Below are positions 11,431 to 24,315 of a DNA stretch of 64,000 nucleotides, in pieces. A program made the translations under genes and the position numbers. Each line of letters begins with the position of its first letter. Positions within the stretch are counted from its first letter, which is position 1. The notes below the pieces were generated by a model, which was not told the origin of the DNA, made no database searches, and saw only the letters and a program-made list of their open reading frames with translations. Source of the stretch: Nematostella vectensis (taxonomy: Eukaryota > Cnidaria > Anthozoa > Actiniaria > Edwardsiidae); contig NC_064043.1 of NCBI RefSeq assembly GCF_932526225.1, positions 2,997,501 to 3,061,500 on the forward strand, in the 5' to 3' direction.

Positions 11431-13729
11431 AAGTGCCTAATGAAAGCCATGGTTACGAGGGCCCAAATCCTGTACAGGTACAAAATAAGGCAGGTGTTTT
11501 ACCCGTGATAAGACGGCAGATGGCGTTTGACTCTTTTCATTATTCATGACGCATATTTTCACTCAACAAAACTTAATGACCCGAGTCTTAAATTAAACCT
11601 TCGCGTAAACACCTAGTCTTCGTGTCTTAATTGATATGTGAGATCAGCTTTACGATATTTAGTTGATAAAATATATACGTTTGTTTTAGAAAAAAAGAAA
11701 TGCTAGGTTAGGGGTAACAAAATACACCGTAGCGTAATTTTCCTTTTAAAAGAATCGCCTCCCTTTTGTCTGATGTCAAGATAGAGAAGTTTCAGTGGCT
11801 CGCATGTCATTTTGTTGATATGATTGCCGTACTACCAGATACATAATTGGATACTCCAATTAAAAAGTAGTTTTCATACCGACACATTTGTTTCGGTCTA
11901 TGGCAAGATTTGGGTGTTTTTCGAAGGTTTCGTGGTAGGTCACCCCTTATGCAGCACCCTGCTAGCGTAATTAAGTGTAGATATTATCAGCTACCTGATA
12001 TACGCTTTTACTGTTTCAATTAAAAAAATATCGCATCTTGTTATCGGTAACTGTTGTACCTAAAAGCCTTGTTTGTAAATAAACTTTTTTCTAAATGATA
12101 CCAGTGATTACATTTTCGTGGATATCGCAAATATAATATAGATGATTTAGGTTCAAGAATAATAAAAAATATTTTTAAATATTTTTTCACAACGTCACAC
12201 TTAGGAAAAAGATAAACGCCTTTCTTATTTCGTTTTGAATAATTCTCCTGTTGTTGTCAGCTGGTGCTAGACCATTAGACCCGACGCCTAATAAGTTTTT
12301 CACTAAGCGCGTTTGACGCTTACCCCATTAGGATGTTGCCCGTGGGAGCAAAAGGGCCATTAAGCGCGCAACTGTTGAGAGCGCTTCCGCTCTTCTGTAA
12401 AAATATTGCTTTCCTTACAGACACCTTATTTCATCAAAACTTAATGACTAGGAGCGGATAAGCTCATGCAAATTCTCGTTCATTTAGTTTGAAAACCCAG
12501 ACTCTCAGGAAGTTGCGATTTTCCCGGTCATTATATGAATTTGATTAAAAAAGGCCAAGACGTAGGTCGGTTTTGTGTGCGTTTTTTTATTTTCGCTTTC
12601 GTTTTTTTAATGAAGTTTTGTGCAATGAAGAACGGCACGACTTTCCACACGAATTGCACTTTATTTCCCTTAGGTGCCTCTAGAGAATTCAGCGTGAGCT
12701 TTAGATATTAAACATGACATTTTGATTTATTCCGTGATGCTTATCCAGTAACCATGGCTCGTTGCATTCCATGATTATAAACCAGTCCTTCGTATGGGTC
12801 GTTATGTTCTGCGATTCTTAATCAGTATGATACGGCAAGTTATATCTCATTCTTGAACATTGATGATTATACAATGACATGAGGTGTTTTTTTAATGCAA
12901 TCTAATATTTCTGTAACACTCCTATTTCAATTAATGTTGAATATAAGAAAATGGCAAATGCCTTACACTAATGGTTAGATAAAACAAGCCTTGACATCTG
13001 TTTATGGCATACTCTTTTTAGGTTTCCAGTGAGGCCCACGTAATGAATGCACGCATTTTTTAAGGGGGTATGATACCCAAGACAACAAACATTTTAAGCA
13101 AAAGACTTAGCAGTTTTATTATTTCACATATCATTAACCTCATTGAGACTAATCATTCGATACCAATTTTGGCAGTTACTGTTGCTATGGTAACCAAGCC
13201 ACACCCAAAATACTTGATTTTAATGCTCATATGGTAACAGCTCTAGCTCTGAAACTATAATTGGAACACAAACCAAACTAAGGATATTCATTGCTAATAC
13301 CTCAAACTATGTAATGAACCTAAAATTGCTATATAGTTGACATAAATGGAAAATTATCAAGTAAACAAACAAAAAGCTTATAATTTTAACCAGCATTCTT
13401 TGGTAAAAAGCCTTCATATTACTAAGCATTGTAAAAATTTCAAGGTTTTTGAGGTTCATTACACTACTACACTATCAATAATTATTCCTGCCAAATTTCA
13501 TGCAATAATATTAAAAACACAGGAACTAGTGAGTGTTACGCTGAGTGTTACTTCAAACTTGTAGTTTTTTTAGTATCATACCGCCTTAAAACAGGAAAAC
13601 AACATTGTTAGTCAAACTTTGTTCCACTTTTCATTTTGGTATTGTCAAACTTAATTGAAATATGTGTATATAGCCATATGATTTGTTCTGCTCTCAACAA
13701 ATCATAACAAATCAAATCCTTTTTTTCAG

Positions 13730-16700
13730 GTGGAGAGACAAAAGTATTTAAGAAAAGGAGGGTGTCTGTCCACGGCTTCTACAGAATCGGAAAAGTAATT
13801 GGCGATGGGAATTTCGCTGTAGTTCGGGAATGTAAACATAGGTATGTCTCCCCCACTCCCTCCCCCTTACAATGCGACGCGCGCTACCGTGGCCACCTTG
13901 ACAGTTTTACAATGCTACGCGCGCTACCGTGGCCAACTTGACAGTTTTACAATGCGACGCGTGCTAGCGGGGCCATCTTGAGAGGTTTGTGAAGTATGCC
14001 AGATAAATAAGGTTGTTATGACCTTTACTAGCTAACTAGCGTGGCAAAGAATTGCTTGAGTAAACATCAGAGCTGGACGGAATCCTCCCAGTTATGAAGT
14101 TTGTGTCAATTAAATGTGTGATTCTTGCATTCTGATTGGCTAACTGTTGTGGTTCTCGCATGCTGATTGGCTAACTTTTGTGATTCTCGCATGCTGATTG
14201 GCTAACGTTTGTGATTCTTGCATGCTGATTGGGTAACTTGTTAAAACATTGGTGGCAGTAGTGATAGATACCCTCTTCGATAGATCAGTTCATTCTGAAA
14301 AAGATGTAAACAACTATTTAAAACAAGGTTGCACTCGAGAATGCTTCTGTAGCAGTTCAGGTAAATGAAACTAAGTATCAATGACCACAATTGGTCCGGG
14401 AGTTCTGCTATCGAAAAATACCGTGGGACTCGTAATACGATGTCAGATATCGATATATCCACTCATCTTTATCTACTTTAAATTTTCAGGAAAACAAATA
14501 AAGAATATGCATTAAAGATTATAAATAAAGCAAAAGTCAAAGGGAAGGTAAGAGAAAAAGGGGTTTGGGGCTGGAATAATGCCTGTCATATTTTGCATGC
14601 CACCGAAATTTCGTCAGCTAGAGATAAGCCTTTCCCTTTTTACAAGTTGGAAAATACGCCACAAATTTCCAGACTATTCGTTAATGTGGGTGTTAACTAT
14701 TTGTTTAATTTCTTACGCTGAAATATTTGTTTTATGTACTTGTGCCTCTCAGGAATATTCATACGCTTATTTTATTCGTTTCAGGAACATATGATAGAAA
14801 ATGAAATTAGTATTTTAAGAAGAGTTAAGCATAACCACATAGTGGAACTTATAGAGGAATACGAAACCCCCAGAGAAATATTTCTTGTCATGGAATTAGT
14901 CAAGGTGAGTCAAAAGTGCCTTTCTAACTACATCAATGCTTTTCCTGGCTATTACTGTTACAACAATTTTTGCCTTCTAGTTGTCTAATTTGCTTATTAT
15001 CGTGTCACAGGGAGGGGACTTATTTGAGGCGATCGTCGAGGCGACTAAATACACCGAGGTTCACGCGAGTCATATGGTGCGTGACCTAGCCTCCGCACTG
15101 GATTACCTTCACTGCAACTCTATAGTACATCGAGATATCAAACCGGAAAACTTATTGGTGAGTGAAATATCCCCAAGTCAACAATATGAATTTTACTGTG
15201 ATTGTTGCGGAAAGAAGAATTAAGCTCTACTTTTTGTGCGACTTTGTAAAAAAAATAGTTCGTAGGGTTTGTGTTTTTTGTTTTCGAGTTGCAAAAATTG
15301 TAAAAAAAAAAGTAGATATGGCAGGGACTGAATAAACTGGATATGGCACAACGGAGTAACTTAAAACGTAATGGATACGGACGCAAAGAAGGATACCATA
15401 TTTTGACCCTGACTATTTTTCATAGGTGTTAAATCTTCCAAATGGGCGTAAATCGCTCAAGCTAGCAGATTTTGGTTTGGCGATGGAAGTAAAGTCACCA
15501 ATGTTCTTAGTGTGCGGGACCCCCACATATGTAGCACCAGAAATACTCGACGAATCCGGGTGAGAATTAAATAGAATCCATTCTTGTTACAACCTATCTG
15601 AGTAATTTGATATAGGTGAAGAGCAATCAGAAATTACCTAATCAAATCCCATTAAAGAATACTCGAATATTGTGATTGGCTCTTTCCTAGATTTTAAGCA
15701 TCTGAATGTATGATAGTTTAGATATTGGATTTTCAGTTTCCTAACCTTTAGTATTCTTATTGCAGTTACGGTCTGAAAGTGGATATCTGGGCGGCAGGGG
15801 TTATATCTTATATTCTATTGTGCGGCTTTCCGCCATTTAGGAGGTACGTGCCCCCGTTGGCCTTGAACCAATGGTAGCCTTTGTGTCATACTGTGTATGT
15901 AGGAAATATGTGTTCCTTTTATATTGTCGTGGTGCTTGAGTTTTCTCTCTTTCCTGTTTCTCCTTTCTGAAGGTACTTCCACCACATGACACCTTTGAAG
16001 GGCATCTCACCCTACCCATGATGCATTGCTATGGCGCCAATTTTCGACGCCAGCTTAACGCCCCGTCACACTAAGGCCTTCGGCTGCAACTTGTCTCGCA
16101 AAAAAAATTGTTGCAGGGCGCACGCGCCCTGCAAACGTGAAGGTTTTTCTGCGACTTGAAGCAATGTTTTTTTTGCAGAAAGTAGAAGAAGTAGAAGTAG
16201 AAGGGGGTGTCACACGCAAAAAAATGCGCGTGTGACCTGCAACAATTTTTTTTGGGAGACAGGTCGCAAGAGAAAAAACGTACGTGTGACAGGGCCTTTA
16301 AGTCAAGGCTTTTGCCAAATACTTTAGTAGCTTTATGTACTCTGTTACATTTTACTTTTTAAGAACCTCGCCGAAGGCGTTATAATTCTGTTGATCATTT
16401 AGGATTTTTTATGATGAAAATTTCAGTGTTGCAATGCATTCTGGAATGAGATAACTCCTTTAACATCCAAGTTGTTTGCCCCATATTCCATTGGATACAC
16501 CTCGCGTATGTAATGGGTATGAACCTTTTTTACTTTGATTTTAGTCCGGATCAAGATGAGCTGTTCGACTTGATTCTCGCAGGCGAGTTCGAGTACTTAT
16601 CGCCGTTCTGGAATGACATCTCCTCGTCGGCCAAGGTATAACCTAAAAGAGTAACATTTCCTACAGCCCCAGTACGCTTTCTTGTGAAAGAATGAAAGTA

Positions 16701-19199
16701 AATAAGAGCAAGATCAAGTTCCTCCTCCAAACTTGTCGTTAAATATATACAAGTAAACTCAGGTGGCAAAGGGATACTTGTGCAACCGGTTGATCAAGTT
16801 AAACGGATTGTATGGTCAAGTGATAAAAGAGGAAACATCCTCTCGCACGATTCTAAAGGCTGACATCTTGTGTTCCGTTATTCAGGATCTGATTGACCAC
16901 ATGCTGGTAGTAGATGCCAACCAGAGATACTCCGCCAAGCAAGTGCTCGCACATCCCTGGGTCAAGGTATTTATGTTATACTACGATCGTAGTCGTCCTG
17001 AAGTTATGTCATTCGGGTTCAGTGAAGATATGCTTACGTTATCTATAGCATGTTCCATAGTCTTAACATGTCCTATTTTCTTTGGCGAGGATCAATATGT
17101 ATAATCCCGCTGTTTTTCTTAGAGCAAGTACCCCCACACCTTTGCTGAAATTATATACGTTAACCCATTCTGTTACTAGGAACAAGTACTCTCACACACT
17201 TGCTGAGAGAATATACGTTATCCCATCCTGTTACTAGGAACAAGTACTCCCACACCCTGGATAAGAGTATATACGTTAACCCATTCTGTTACTAGGAACA
17301 AGTACTCCCACACCCTGGATAAGAGTATATACGTTATCCCATTCTGTTACTCGGAGCAAGTACTCCCTTACCCTGGATAAGAGTATATACGTTATCCCGT
17401 TTTTTTACTTGGAGCAAGTACTCCCACACTCTTGATGAGAGTATATATGTTATCCCCTTCTGTTACTAGCTGCAAGTACTCCTACACACTTGATGAGAGT
17501 ATATACGTTATCCCATTCTGTTACTTGGAGCAAGTACTCCCACACCCTGGATGAGGGTATCTACGTTACCTACTGTTACTTGGAGTAAAAGCATCCATAC
17601 CCTTGCAATTTATCCGCCTTGTATTTTTCTCCCTCTTTGTATCTTGGATAAGTGCACCCATATTCTTTATCTGGCCATGTACGATATTACTTTGTGTTTC
17701 CTTATATCGCAAGTGGTGGTGAACATCCTCGGTATAGTTTCCCTGCTTAATTGACAACGTGTGCAGCCGCTTCAAATACTCGCTAACACTCCAGTACTGA
17801 CACTTTTTCTTCGCTGTCTTCATGAAGTTTCTAAACGTGTTTTTTTCGTCAGGGTAACACGGTGGCACACAAAGACATCCACGTCAACCTTCAGAACGAG
17901 ATCAACAAGAACTTCGACGCAAAGAGGAGACTTCGCAGTGCTGCAGTCGCAGTGAAAACGGTAAAACCACTAACCAAGGCAACGTACAAGGCTAGAAGCC
18001 ACTGTTGTAGATACATGGCAACCCCCACCAAACCGCCTACATCTAGAGCAGCCTTCGATAGACAGAGATTAAAGCTAGACATCCATTCGCACTCGGAGGG
18101 TGACTTGAATGACTACTCGGTGTACGGGGGGTGCAGTGTTGGGGCACATAGTGACGTAGCGCTAGCAACTAGTAGTAGCCATATAGATCGGACCACTCAA
18201 GGGAGACCCCCGGAACGATACAAGAGTAGTCCGGAGATTTTAAGCCCTGAGGAAAAACAGAGGTTCTCATTCGATGTCAGTAACTTAACACAGCGGGAGC
18301 CGCACCGTAAGATGTCAGATCAACGAGGGGCCGAGTTTGTACGAGGGGATCAGACACGTCAACAGGTAGTCCGACATCGGGGAGCTCGCAGGCCGAGGAG
18401 CTCGAGCGTGCAAACGTACAGGCCCGAGAGTAGGACGAACAGACCCGAGAGTAGGACGAACAGGACACGAAAGCACTCGTATGATGTCAAACTAGAGACA
18501 AAATATGGCTCCCAACATGGCGCCCGGGTCAAAAAGCTCTCGGTGCCGGATCCAAGCCACCACAAACTCGAGGATTTCGTGGAGAGGGATGTGATATTCA
18601 GCGTGCAGCAAAAGCCGGAGAAACGACGGACACCATCGCCTGTACTCTCCCCGAGACTGAAGCACTTGGAGGCCCGTTTAGATGCCGAGAATCGATTGAA
18701 CAATAATAAACTAGGGAGTCAAGATTCGAGTGATCGTAGTCAAATCAATGATGCCCAAATGCCAAAGAACACTGCCCTTTACTCTGAGAATATCATTGAA
18801 CCCGAATTCCAAAGTCGTCTAGCAAGCGGCAACCAGGAACGTCTGGAAAATCCTCGGGTGCTCCTGAAGGGCAAAACCGATCAGCGTGATTGTACAGGAA
18901 CCAGTGAAGGCGATGAGGGCCATGGATCACGGCCAGATAATTCTATACTAAAAGAGCAAGCTCAAGGAGAATTTGACTGTTCCTACGGAAAGTCTGGCTG
19001 CTCGAGTGGTACTGGCCCTCTACCTTGTGACACACATTCCACTATTACATACCGGCAAGACCAACACGGAGCTACCGGGCATTTAGTTGACCTTCCCCTG
19101 GATGAGTCTGAACCCGGTGCGCCCCCTGCGAGCCCTGTTCGTAGCATTGTGGCTAGGCTGGAGGAAATGGTAGTTCGAAAACAAGAAAAACAGTCATGA
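13730..19199 (+). CDS. DCLK: Doublecortin-like kinase, Ser/Thr kinase domain and C-terminal tail
   Basis: Exons 13730-13841, 14490-14547, 14785-14904, 15011-15157, 15426-15559, 15766-15843, 16545-16635, 16886-16966 and 17853-19199 join in phase (stop TGA 19197-19199). The kinase opens with [17 protein letters not shown], almost identical to DCLK1. The ATP lysine is in YALKII, the catalytic loop is [10 protein letters not shown], the metal motif is DFGLA, the activation end is [10 protein letters not shown] and the domain closes with HPWVK. CaM-kinase-group enzymes phosphorylate Ser/Thr substrates; DCLKs act on microtubule-associated processes. Residues after HPWVK ([20 protein letters not shown]) resemble the autoinhibitory, calmodulin-binding segment of CaMKI. 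The remaining tail of about 400 aa is disordered, with a 7-residue RPESRTN repeat. The first exon needs a phase-1 donor upstream; 2244 and 4243 both qualify, 4673 does not. Confidence 0.9.
13863..13985 (+). repeat. About 50-bp tandem repeat, three copies, after a kinase exon donor
   Basis: TTACAATGCGACGCG, GCTACCGTGGCCA and CTTGACAG recur three times, starting about 25 bp after the donor of exon 13730-13841. Confidence 0.8.
14101..14245 (+). repeat. About 30-bp tandem repeat, four to five copies
   Basis: TCTCGCATGCTGATTGGCTA and close variants recur about every 30 bp inside the intron between the first and second kinase exons. Each copy contains an ATTGG (inverted CCAAT) motif. Confidence 0.8.
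16057..16300. mobile_element. Foldback MITE in a kinase intron
   Basis: Left end AACGCCCCGTCACAC and right end GTGTGACAGGGCCTTTA are inverted matches. Inside, TTGCAGGGCG at 16111-16120 and CGCCCTGCAA at 16125-16134 form a near-perfect hairpin. There is also an inner inverted pair, TTGTCTCGCAAAAAAAATTG against CAACAATTTTTTTTGGGAGA. No coding capacity, so it is non-autonomous. Confidence 0.7.
17121..17585 (+). repeat. About 57-bp minisatellite in the last kinase intron
   Basis: About eight copies of a unit containing TTACTAGGAACAAGTACTCC, CACACCCTGGAT and GAGTATATACGTTATCCC. It lies 155 bp after the donor of exon 16886-16966 and before the C-terminal exon. Confidence 0.85.
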
Positions 19200-19828
19200 A
19201 ATTTGAAATGGCTTAAAAAATCAAGAAGCTCTCTCAGTTATAGTTTTTTTTGGAAACTAGAAAACGTAGTAATGTTAAGGGCAGGAGGCTCGTAGAGATC
19301 GGGATGGTAATTGTTATAATGACATGGGGGGGGGGGGGGGGTTGGAAGGAGGCATGTGGGGATGAGAAAGAGAGGAGGAAGAGACGCTGAATTCCCTCGT
19401 CTACAGCTGCTGCAGCGTAAGATTCCTCTACTGCCTTGGGCTTCGTATGAAAAAGGATTTGTTAGTAAAACTCATAATGTAGTCTTAATTTTAAGATTAA
19501 AATCAAAATATAAAATTGAAATTGGTAAATATTAGAAAATAAAAATTATAATATTTAAAAGAAAGGGCGCTCAGTTAAGCAAATGTATAAAGACAAATAT
19601 CATATTTATGGAAAGCAGATATTTAAAAATAACGTTATCGGCTAAATCTTGCTGAAAGGGTTTGTGAAAACGTTTGTAGACTTTAAAGTTTCATAATTAA
19701 TTAAGCTGCATTTATATAGTACTAAATAGATTTATAAAAGTATTCGAATTGGGAAGTGATTTTTAAACAAAATATAAAAAGTTCTTATCATGCTAAGCCT
19801 GGATTGTATTGTTTTTGCATGCCTACAG

Positions 19829-20887
19829 TCAAAAGAGCAGACGAGTCGCGAGCCTACCCCTCACGGAAACGCGCCTAACACTAAAGCAGGAATCCCCGGC
19901 CAGGATCACGTGACTAATCCCTTCAGACCAAGCGCGCCTAGGACCAACGCGCCTAAACCAAGAGCTAACGCTAATGCTAGCAAAGCTAACGTGAGAACCA
20001 GGCTTGTAAACTCAGCTAACGTGGAAACCAAGCTCGTAAACACTAAGCGCAAACCGTCGCATGTGAAGCAAACTAAAGCAAGCTTATACCGAAAGGCAAA
20101 ATCCCTATCACCGAGAGAGCAAACAAGCGACTCCTCCAGGCCCGGCACTCCCGTAAAAGGCACCAATTCACGCACGTCCCGGCACACGCAACCCAGAGGG
20201 ACCTTATCCTCGTGGGAGTCCACCCCTAATGTGGCCCTTCGAGGGAGCCACGCCAAGAAGGCACCCAGAGACAATCAAACGAGAGGCGCGTATTACTCTA
20301 GGGATAACTTATCCACTAGGAATCACTACTTCTCAAGAGATAGTATTTCCAAAGGATCTTACGCATCGGTAGACAGTCTTAACAAAAGCCCTAATTATTC
20401 GAGAGACAGTTTAAATCGGAGTTCGTACTCGAGAGAGAACGTTACACGGGGGGCCTACTCATCGAGGGATAGTCTTTTTAAAGGATCATACGCATCGGTG
20501 GACAGTCTTAACAAAAGCCCTGATTATTCGAGAGACAGTTTAAATCGGAGTTCGTACTCGAGAGAGAACGTTTCAAGGGGGGCGTTTGCTTCTAGGGACA
20601 ACCTTTCTAAGGGTCTGTATTCCTCTAAAGAAAGACATATCTATTCTTCACGTGACGGTGTGGAGAAGGGTCATCTGAAGGAGCGTAGGGCCCGGCGAAG
20701 AGCTTGCGCAAAAGATAGATCTGCGAGGCCGAGTGGTGCGAGCTCTTGTTCCGCATTAAATAAGGATTCGGGTAACACTAAGTCTACCCGCCGGCTTGGC
20801 TCTGTTCGCGGCCATCCAACGAACTTCCGTTGCTCTAGCCCCGCCCTTCTATCGTCCAAACCGCCCATGAGATTTGGCCTGAACTAA
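19829..20887 (+). CDS. Possible alternative C-terminal exon, Ser/Arg-rich repeat protein segment
   Basis: A frame open from an acceptor (CCTACAG, AG at 19827-19828) to TAA at 20885-20887, 352 codons in phase 0. The sequence is basic and disordered. Its second half repeats SRDSLNRSSYSREN and KGSYASVDSLNKSP about every 12-50 residues. Such Ser-Arg-Asp-Ser repeats are typical of phosphorylated, cytoskeleton-binding tails; no enzyme domain is visible. The phase-0 start could follow kinase exon 16886-16966 directly, or a phase-0 donor inside exon 17853-19199 (ATG then GTAGTT at 19170). AATAAA at 21178 would serve as its poly(A) signal. It may be an alternative end of the kinase gene or part of a separate gene. 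Codon use and lack of stops over 1 kb make it clearly coding. Confidence 0.6.
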   Translation, partial: SKEQTSREPTPHGNAPNTKAGIPGQDHVTNPFRPSAPRTNAPKPRANANASKANVRTRLVNSANVETKLVNTKRKPSHVKQTKASLYRKAKSLSPREQTSDSSRPGTPVKGTNSRTSRHTQPRGTLSSWESTPNVALRGSHAKKAPRDNQTRGAYYSRDNLSTRNHYFSRDSISKGSYASVDSLNKSPNYSRDSLNRSSYSRENVTRGAYSSRDSLFKGSYASVDSLNKSPDYSRDSLNRSSYSRENVSRGAFASRDNLSKGLYSSKERHIYSSRDGVEKGHLKERRARRRACAKDRSARPSGASSCSALNKDSGNTKSTRRLGSVRGHPTNFRCSSPALLSSKPPMRFGLN

Positions 20888-21177
20888 AAGTACCTCAATT
20901 TCCTTTTGGATCTAGTCAATGTTCAGCGCGACCAGTAAAACCGCGAAAAGCGAGAACATGAGTAAAATGCGCTGAAACTTGCTGAGACTTTTATAGAGTG
21001 ACTCGCGTTATGTTTGAAGAAAGTGTTTTGGTGTTCACTTTCCTTACCGGTTGGATAGTGACGTTTATGTCAGCCAGATAGCACGTTTCTCTCATCCTTA
21101 TAGGCCTAATTCAGAAAACTGCCGAGGTGGTCACGGTAGCGCACGTCGACTGTTATGTCTCACATCTGATTGGTTGG

Positions 21178-21183
21178 AATAAA
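21178..21183 (+). terminator. Candidate poly(A) signal after the 19829-20887 exon
   Basis: AATAAA 290 bp after the TAA stop; a second AATAAA is near 21473. The intervening sequence is very A+T-rich, with no exon seen up to 22155. Confidence 0.4.
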
Positions 21184-22155
21184 CATTTTCCCGGTTGGAG
21201 TTTTACTGGTCATTTTATTGAAATGTTAACTAACGATTTCATCAGCTTGCATTCATAACCAAATAATATTTTTGTGGAAATTGAATTAAAAAAATTAAGT
21301 AATTCATCAATCCAAGTAATAATTTCCATTGCAATTTTTTATGCAAAGATATAATATTTTGCATAGGTTTAATTTTGTGCATATATGTAAATGATCATTG
21401 AATGAAGGATATTGTTATAATATAGAAGTTTAAATTTGTACAGTATATTTTTTAATGGAAATGTTAAATTTTAATAAAATTTGGCATTAAAAAATGGTTC
21501 GAATAATAAAAATCTAAACAATGACAGCCTTCTACATATCATATGTCTCCTTAAAAAACGTGAATTTTCGGAATTGGCACATACGTTTGATAAAACAGCA
21601 ATTTAGGGTTTCTACAATTTTTGAAAAAAAAAAAGATATACATAAAAAAATATTTTAAAAACATCACTGGTAAAAGAGATCGTCCAGCATCCAGTCAACA
21701 GCATATGTCTGGGGTAAGATTTCATAAATGCTAAGGTGAGTAATAAATTCATTTGTGTTTGTAAACAAGACTCTGCTAAAATAATCCTAAAACGTGACCT
21801 GTATTTAAAGAATCTCAAATCCTTAAATCAAGTTAAATCAAAACACCCAAGCTGTTGTGATAGTAAACCAGCATAATAAATAATTAACATCAATACTGGT
21901 TGTCAAGTCTATCAGTTTTTGTTGTCCTTTAAGGGTAACAACATATTAATGTAATTGTAGCCGTGTCTTGTTAAAATGTGAAGGGGTTTATTTTAATGTG
22001 TACAGTATGTGGTAGAGTTGTTAAGGCAGTTTATCTTTCTTCTGTTTTCATATTTAAAATATAGAAAATAACTGAATTGCCTTGCTTTTTATTTGAACCA
22101 TGTTGAACTAGCTCCTGTTAATTGTTTTTCTAAAGTTGCATTTTTCATGCCATAG

Positions 22156-22410
22156 GTTAAAGCCCTCGAAAAATTAAGCAAGTCCCTCCATCGGCCCAAG
22201 CTCAGTGATGAGGTCTTCTTATCCTCAAGCCTGGATGATCTAACTATGCCAGCCATTACTGAAGAGCCAGAGACTTCGAACAATAATGATACAGTTATCA
22301 GACGTGATAAGCCTACATCCAAACCACGCCCAAAGAGCCTCAATTTTGAGATTTGCCTTGATGATTATGAAGAAAACATGACAGATGATGAGAAATGTCT
22401 ACGACACTGA
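22156..22410 (+). CDS. Possible final exon of the kinase gene
   Basis: The acceptor CATAG (22151-22155) opens an 84-codon frame in phase 0 to TGA at 22408-22410, followed by AATAAA at 22440 and 22483. It starts VKALEKLSKSLHRPKLSDE and ends in an acidic stretch (EENMTDDEKCLRH). If the weak phase-0 donor at 19170 in the C-terminal exon were used, [10 protein letters not shown] would run straight into VKALEKLSKS, giving one continuous amphipathic helix. That is the main reason to place this exon in the same gene. No domain is recognised. An unrelated small gene is the alternative. Confidence 0.5.
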   Translation, partial: VKALEKLSKSLHRPKLSDEVFLSSSLDDLTMPAITEEPETSNNNDTVIRRDKPTSKPRPKSLNFEICLDDYEENMTDDEKCLRH

Positions 22411-23460
22411 CAGAGTTCAATGTCATGTTAACTGGAGTGAATAAATAGTGTACAGATATTTATATAAAAAGATAAATATAAAAATAAAATAGCCAGTACA
22501 CCTCCCGCAACCCTCCATGACCTACAACCATTGAAGAGCCCTTGCCAGACACACCTTTGTTATCTTGCCTTATGCTGAATTCAACAAAAACTTTCACGAC
22601 AGTTCCTCATTGGATGGAAATGAATCCTTTCTCACTCTTGGGACTTACCTAGGGTGACAAATGGGGCTGACAGAGGCTCTAACCTTTTCTTTACCAATTG
22701 ATCAGGTTTAAAAGCTAAACTGTAGCATTTTTTTCAACCTAAGCCCTATCTCAGTTAAAAGGTACTATGCTCATCTCTAGCCAGGCCTGTAGCCAGAATC
22801 AAAATTTTACACAGGCAAAGCTAGCCACTGGATGATAAGTTCAACAAAAGCAGGTGTTTTATCTCATAATGTTAAATTGTGAAACACTAAACATTGGAAT
22901 TTTACCGAGGCAAGTGCCTCACTTGTCTCATGCTGGTTACAGCCCTGCTAGCCTCAAACATGGATCCAAACCTCCAGATACCATAAAGGGCATAGAAATG
23001 CATTTCCTGTACAAAGTATGGTTAGTCGTCAGATTAGGGAAATGGATCAACACAAGGCAGAAGTGGACTGTTTTGTAGCTCAACCTTGTCTTGACTTATT
23101 TTCCTGACCCAACAATGCCTATACAGACCAACCTATTTTTCTACAGCTTGTCTGTAGTACTTCTAGCCATAACATTTACTCATCCCAATATTATTATAGT
23201 GCAACCTTAAATTATTGTTCATATTCACAGAAGATTTACACATTGAGTGTGTAGGGACATGTGCCCTTGGATGTAAATATAAGCAGAGAGCATACTATAA
23301 ATTATAGTATAATTTAAACAAATTGATTTGATAGTAATATGAATTTCAAATTTAAATGTTGTATTTAATTATTGATTATTGACTGTGTTACATGGAATAA
23401 ACTATAACACCTTTAGACACAGAAAGAAACTAGAAAAAGTCTCCCAAAGCTTACACACTT

Positions 23461-23784
23461 AGTACTCCCAAGGTTTTGGGATCAGAAAACTCACTGGAGA
23501 AATTTAGAAACACTAAAAGGGTTAGTCATGGGTGTGTCATCTTTATTTCGTACCCTTAAAAATACAATATAAACGAAGTGAGAGGCTGTACTTTTTAAAG
23601 CTTTTGAGACTTTCAGTGTGTGTGCCATCCAAAAAGTAGAATTTGACAAAAAAAAAATGGCAAAATCCAATCCAGAAGACCACACATTTTTTCTAGCTGA
23701 TTAAGAGATAAGAACCTTTGAAGATTGTGTGTTTAGGAGCAAAAAGAAGTGATAAGCATCCCTCTACCAAACCTTGGGAGTACT
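23461..23784. mobile_element. MITE with AGTACTCCCAAGG inverted ends
   Basis: Left end AGTACTCCCAAGGTTTTGGG, right end CCAAACCTTGGGAGTACT; these are inverted matches 324 bp apart. No protein is encoded. Flanks show TTAG on both sides (CACTTAG left, CTGTTAG right), a possible short target duplication. Confidence 0.7.
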
Positions 23785-24315
23785 GTTAGATGAATGACCA
23801 TGACAAGGGTGGACCAGTTGGACAGGCCGCTTCTCCCCCTGGATACACTTCACCCCCCCTAAGAGAATTACTCCAACAAAAACATGTTATAACGCTTTAA
23901 TACTCATTATTTATTACTTACAACCAGAGCTATTATTGGTGCCATGGCAAATAATATGTACAATAAATCTTTGGTTTTAAATATGATGCAAGTCTAGCTA
24001 TATGGAATGAAGTGGCAAAAAATGACTTCTCGATAAATTTACTGTATGAAGGTGAATTTATCAATTTTTTTTGGTACAGTTGTATTGGAATCACAATCTC
24101 CAAGTTTTGGGGATTTCAGGATTGGCTGGTACGGAGTCTGTGACTATATACATTAATAGCAGTCTTGCATATATAATGTGAGTATGACATTGGAAACAAA
24201 ATAAAAACTTTAAATAATTTATATATCTGGTGTAGTTGATTACAAGACATTGCAGCAGAAAGCTTTGTTAAAACACCTTTCAATGAAGTTAAGTAGGGAT
24301 ATACTGGGTTGAGAT

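Larger units (their letters stand above)
6600..13729. other. 7-kb intron or intergenic stretch without a recognised exon
   Basis: Only short chance frames are present. If the upstream linker and downstream kinase are one gene, this is its largest intron in the window. It contains several small tandem repeats, listed separately. Some of it may carry the 3' UTR or regulatory sequence of the short isoform; nothing specific can be read from it. Confidence 0.5.
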
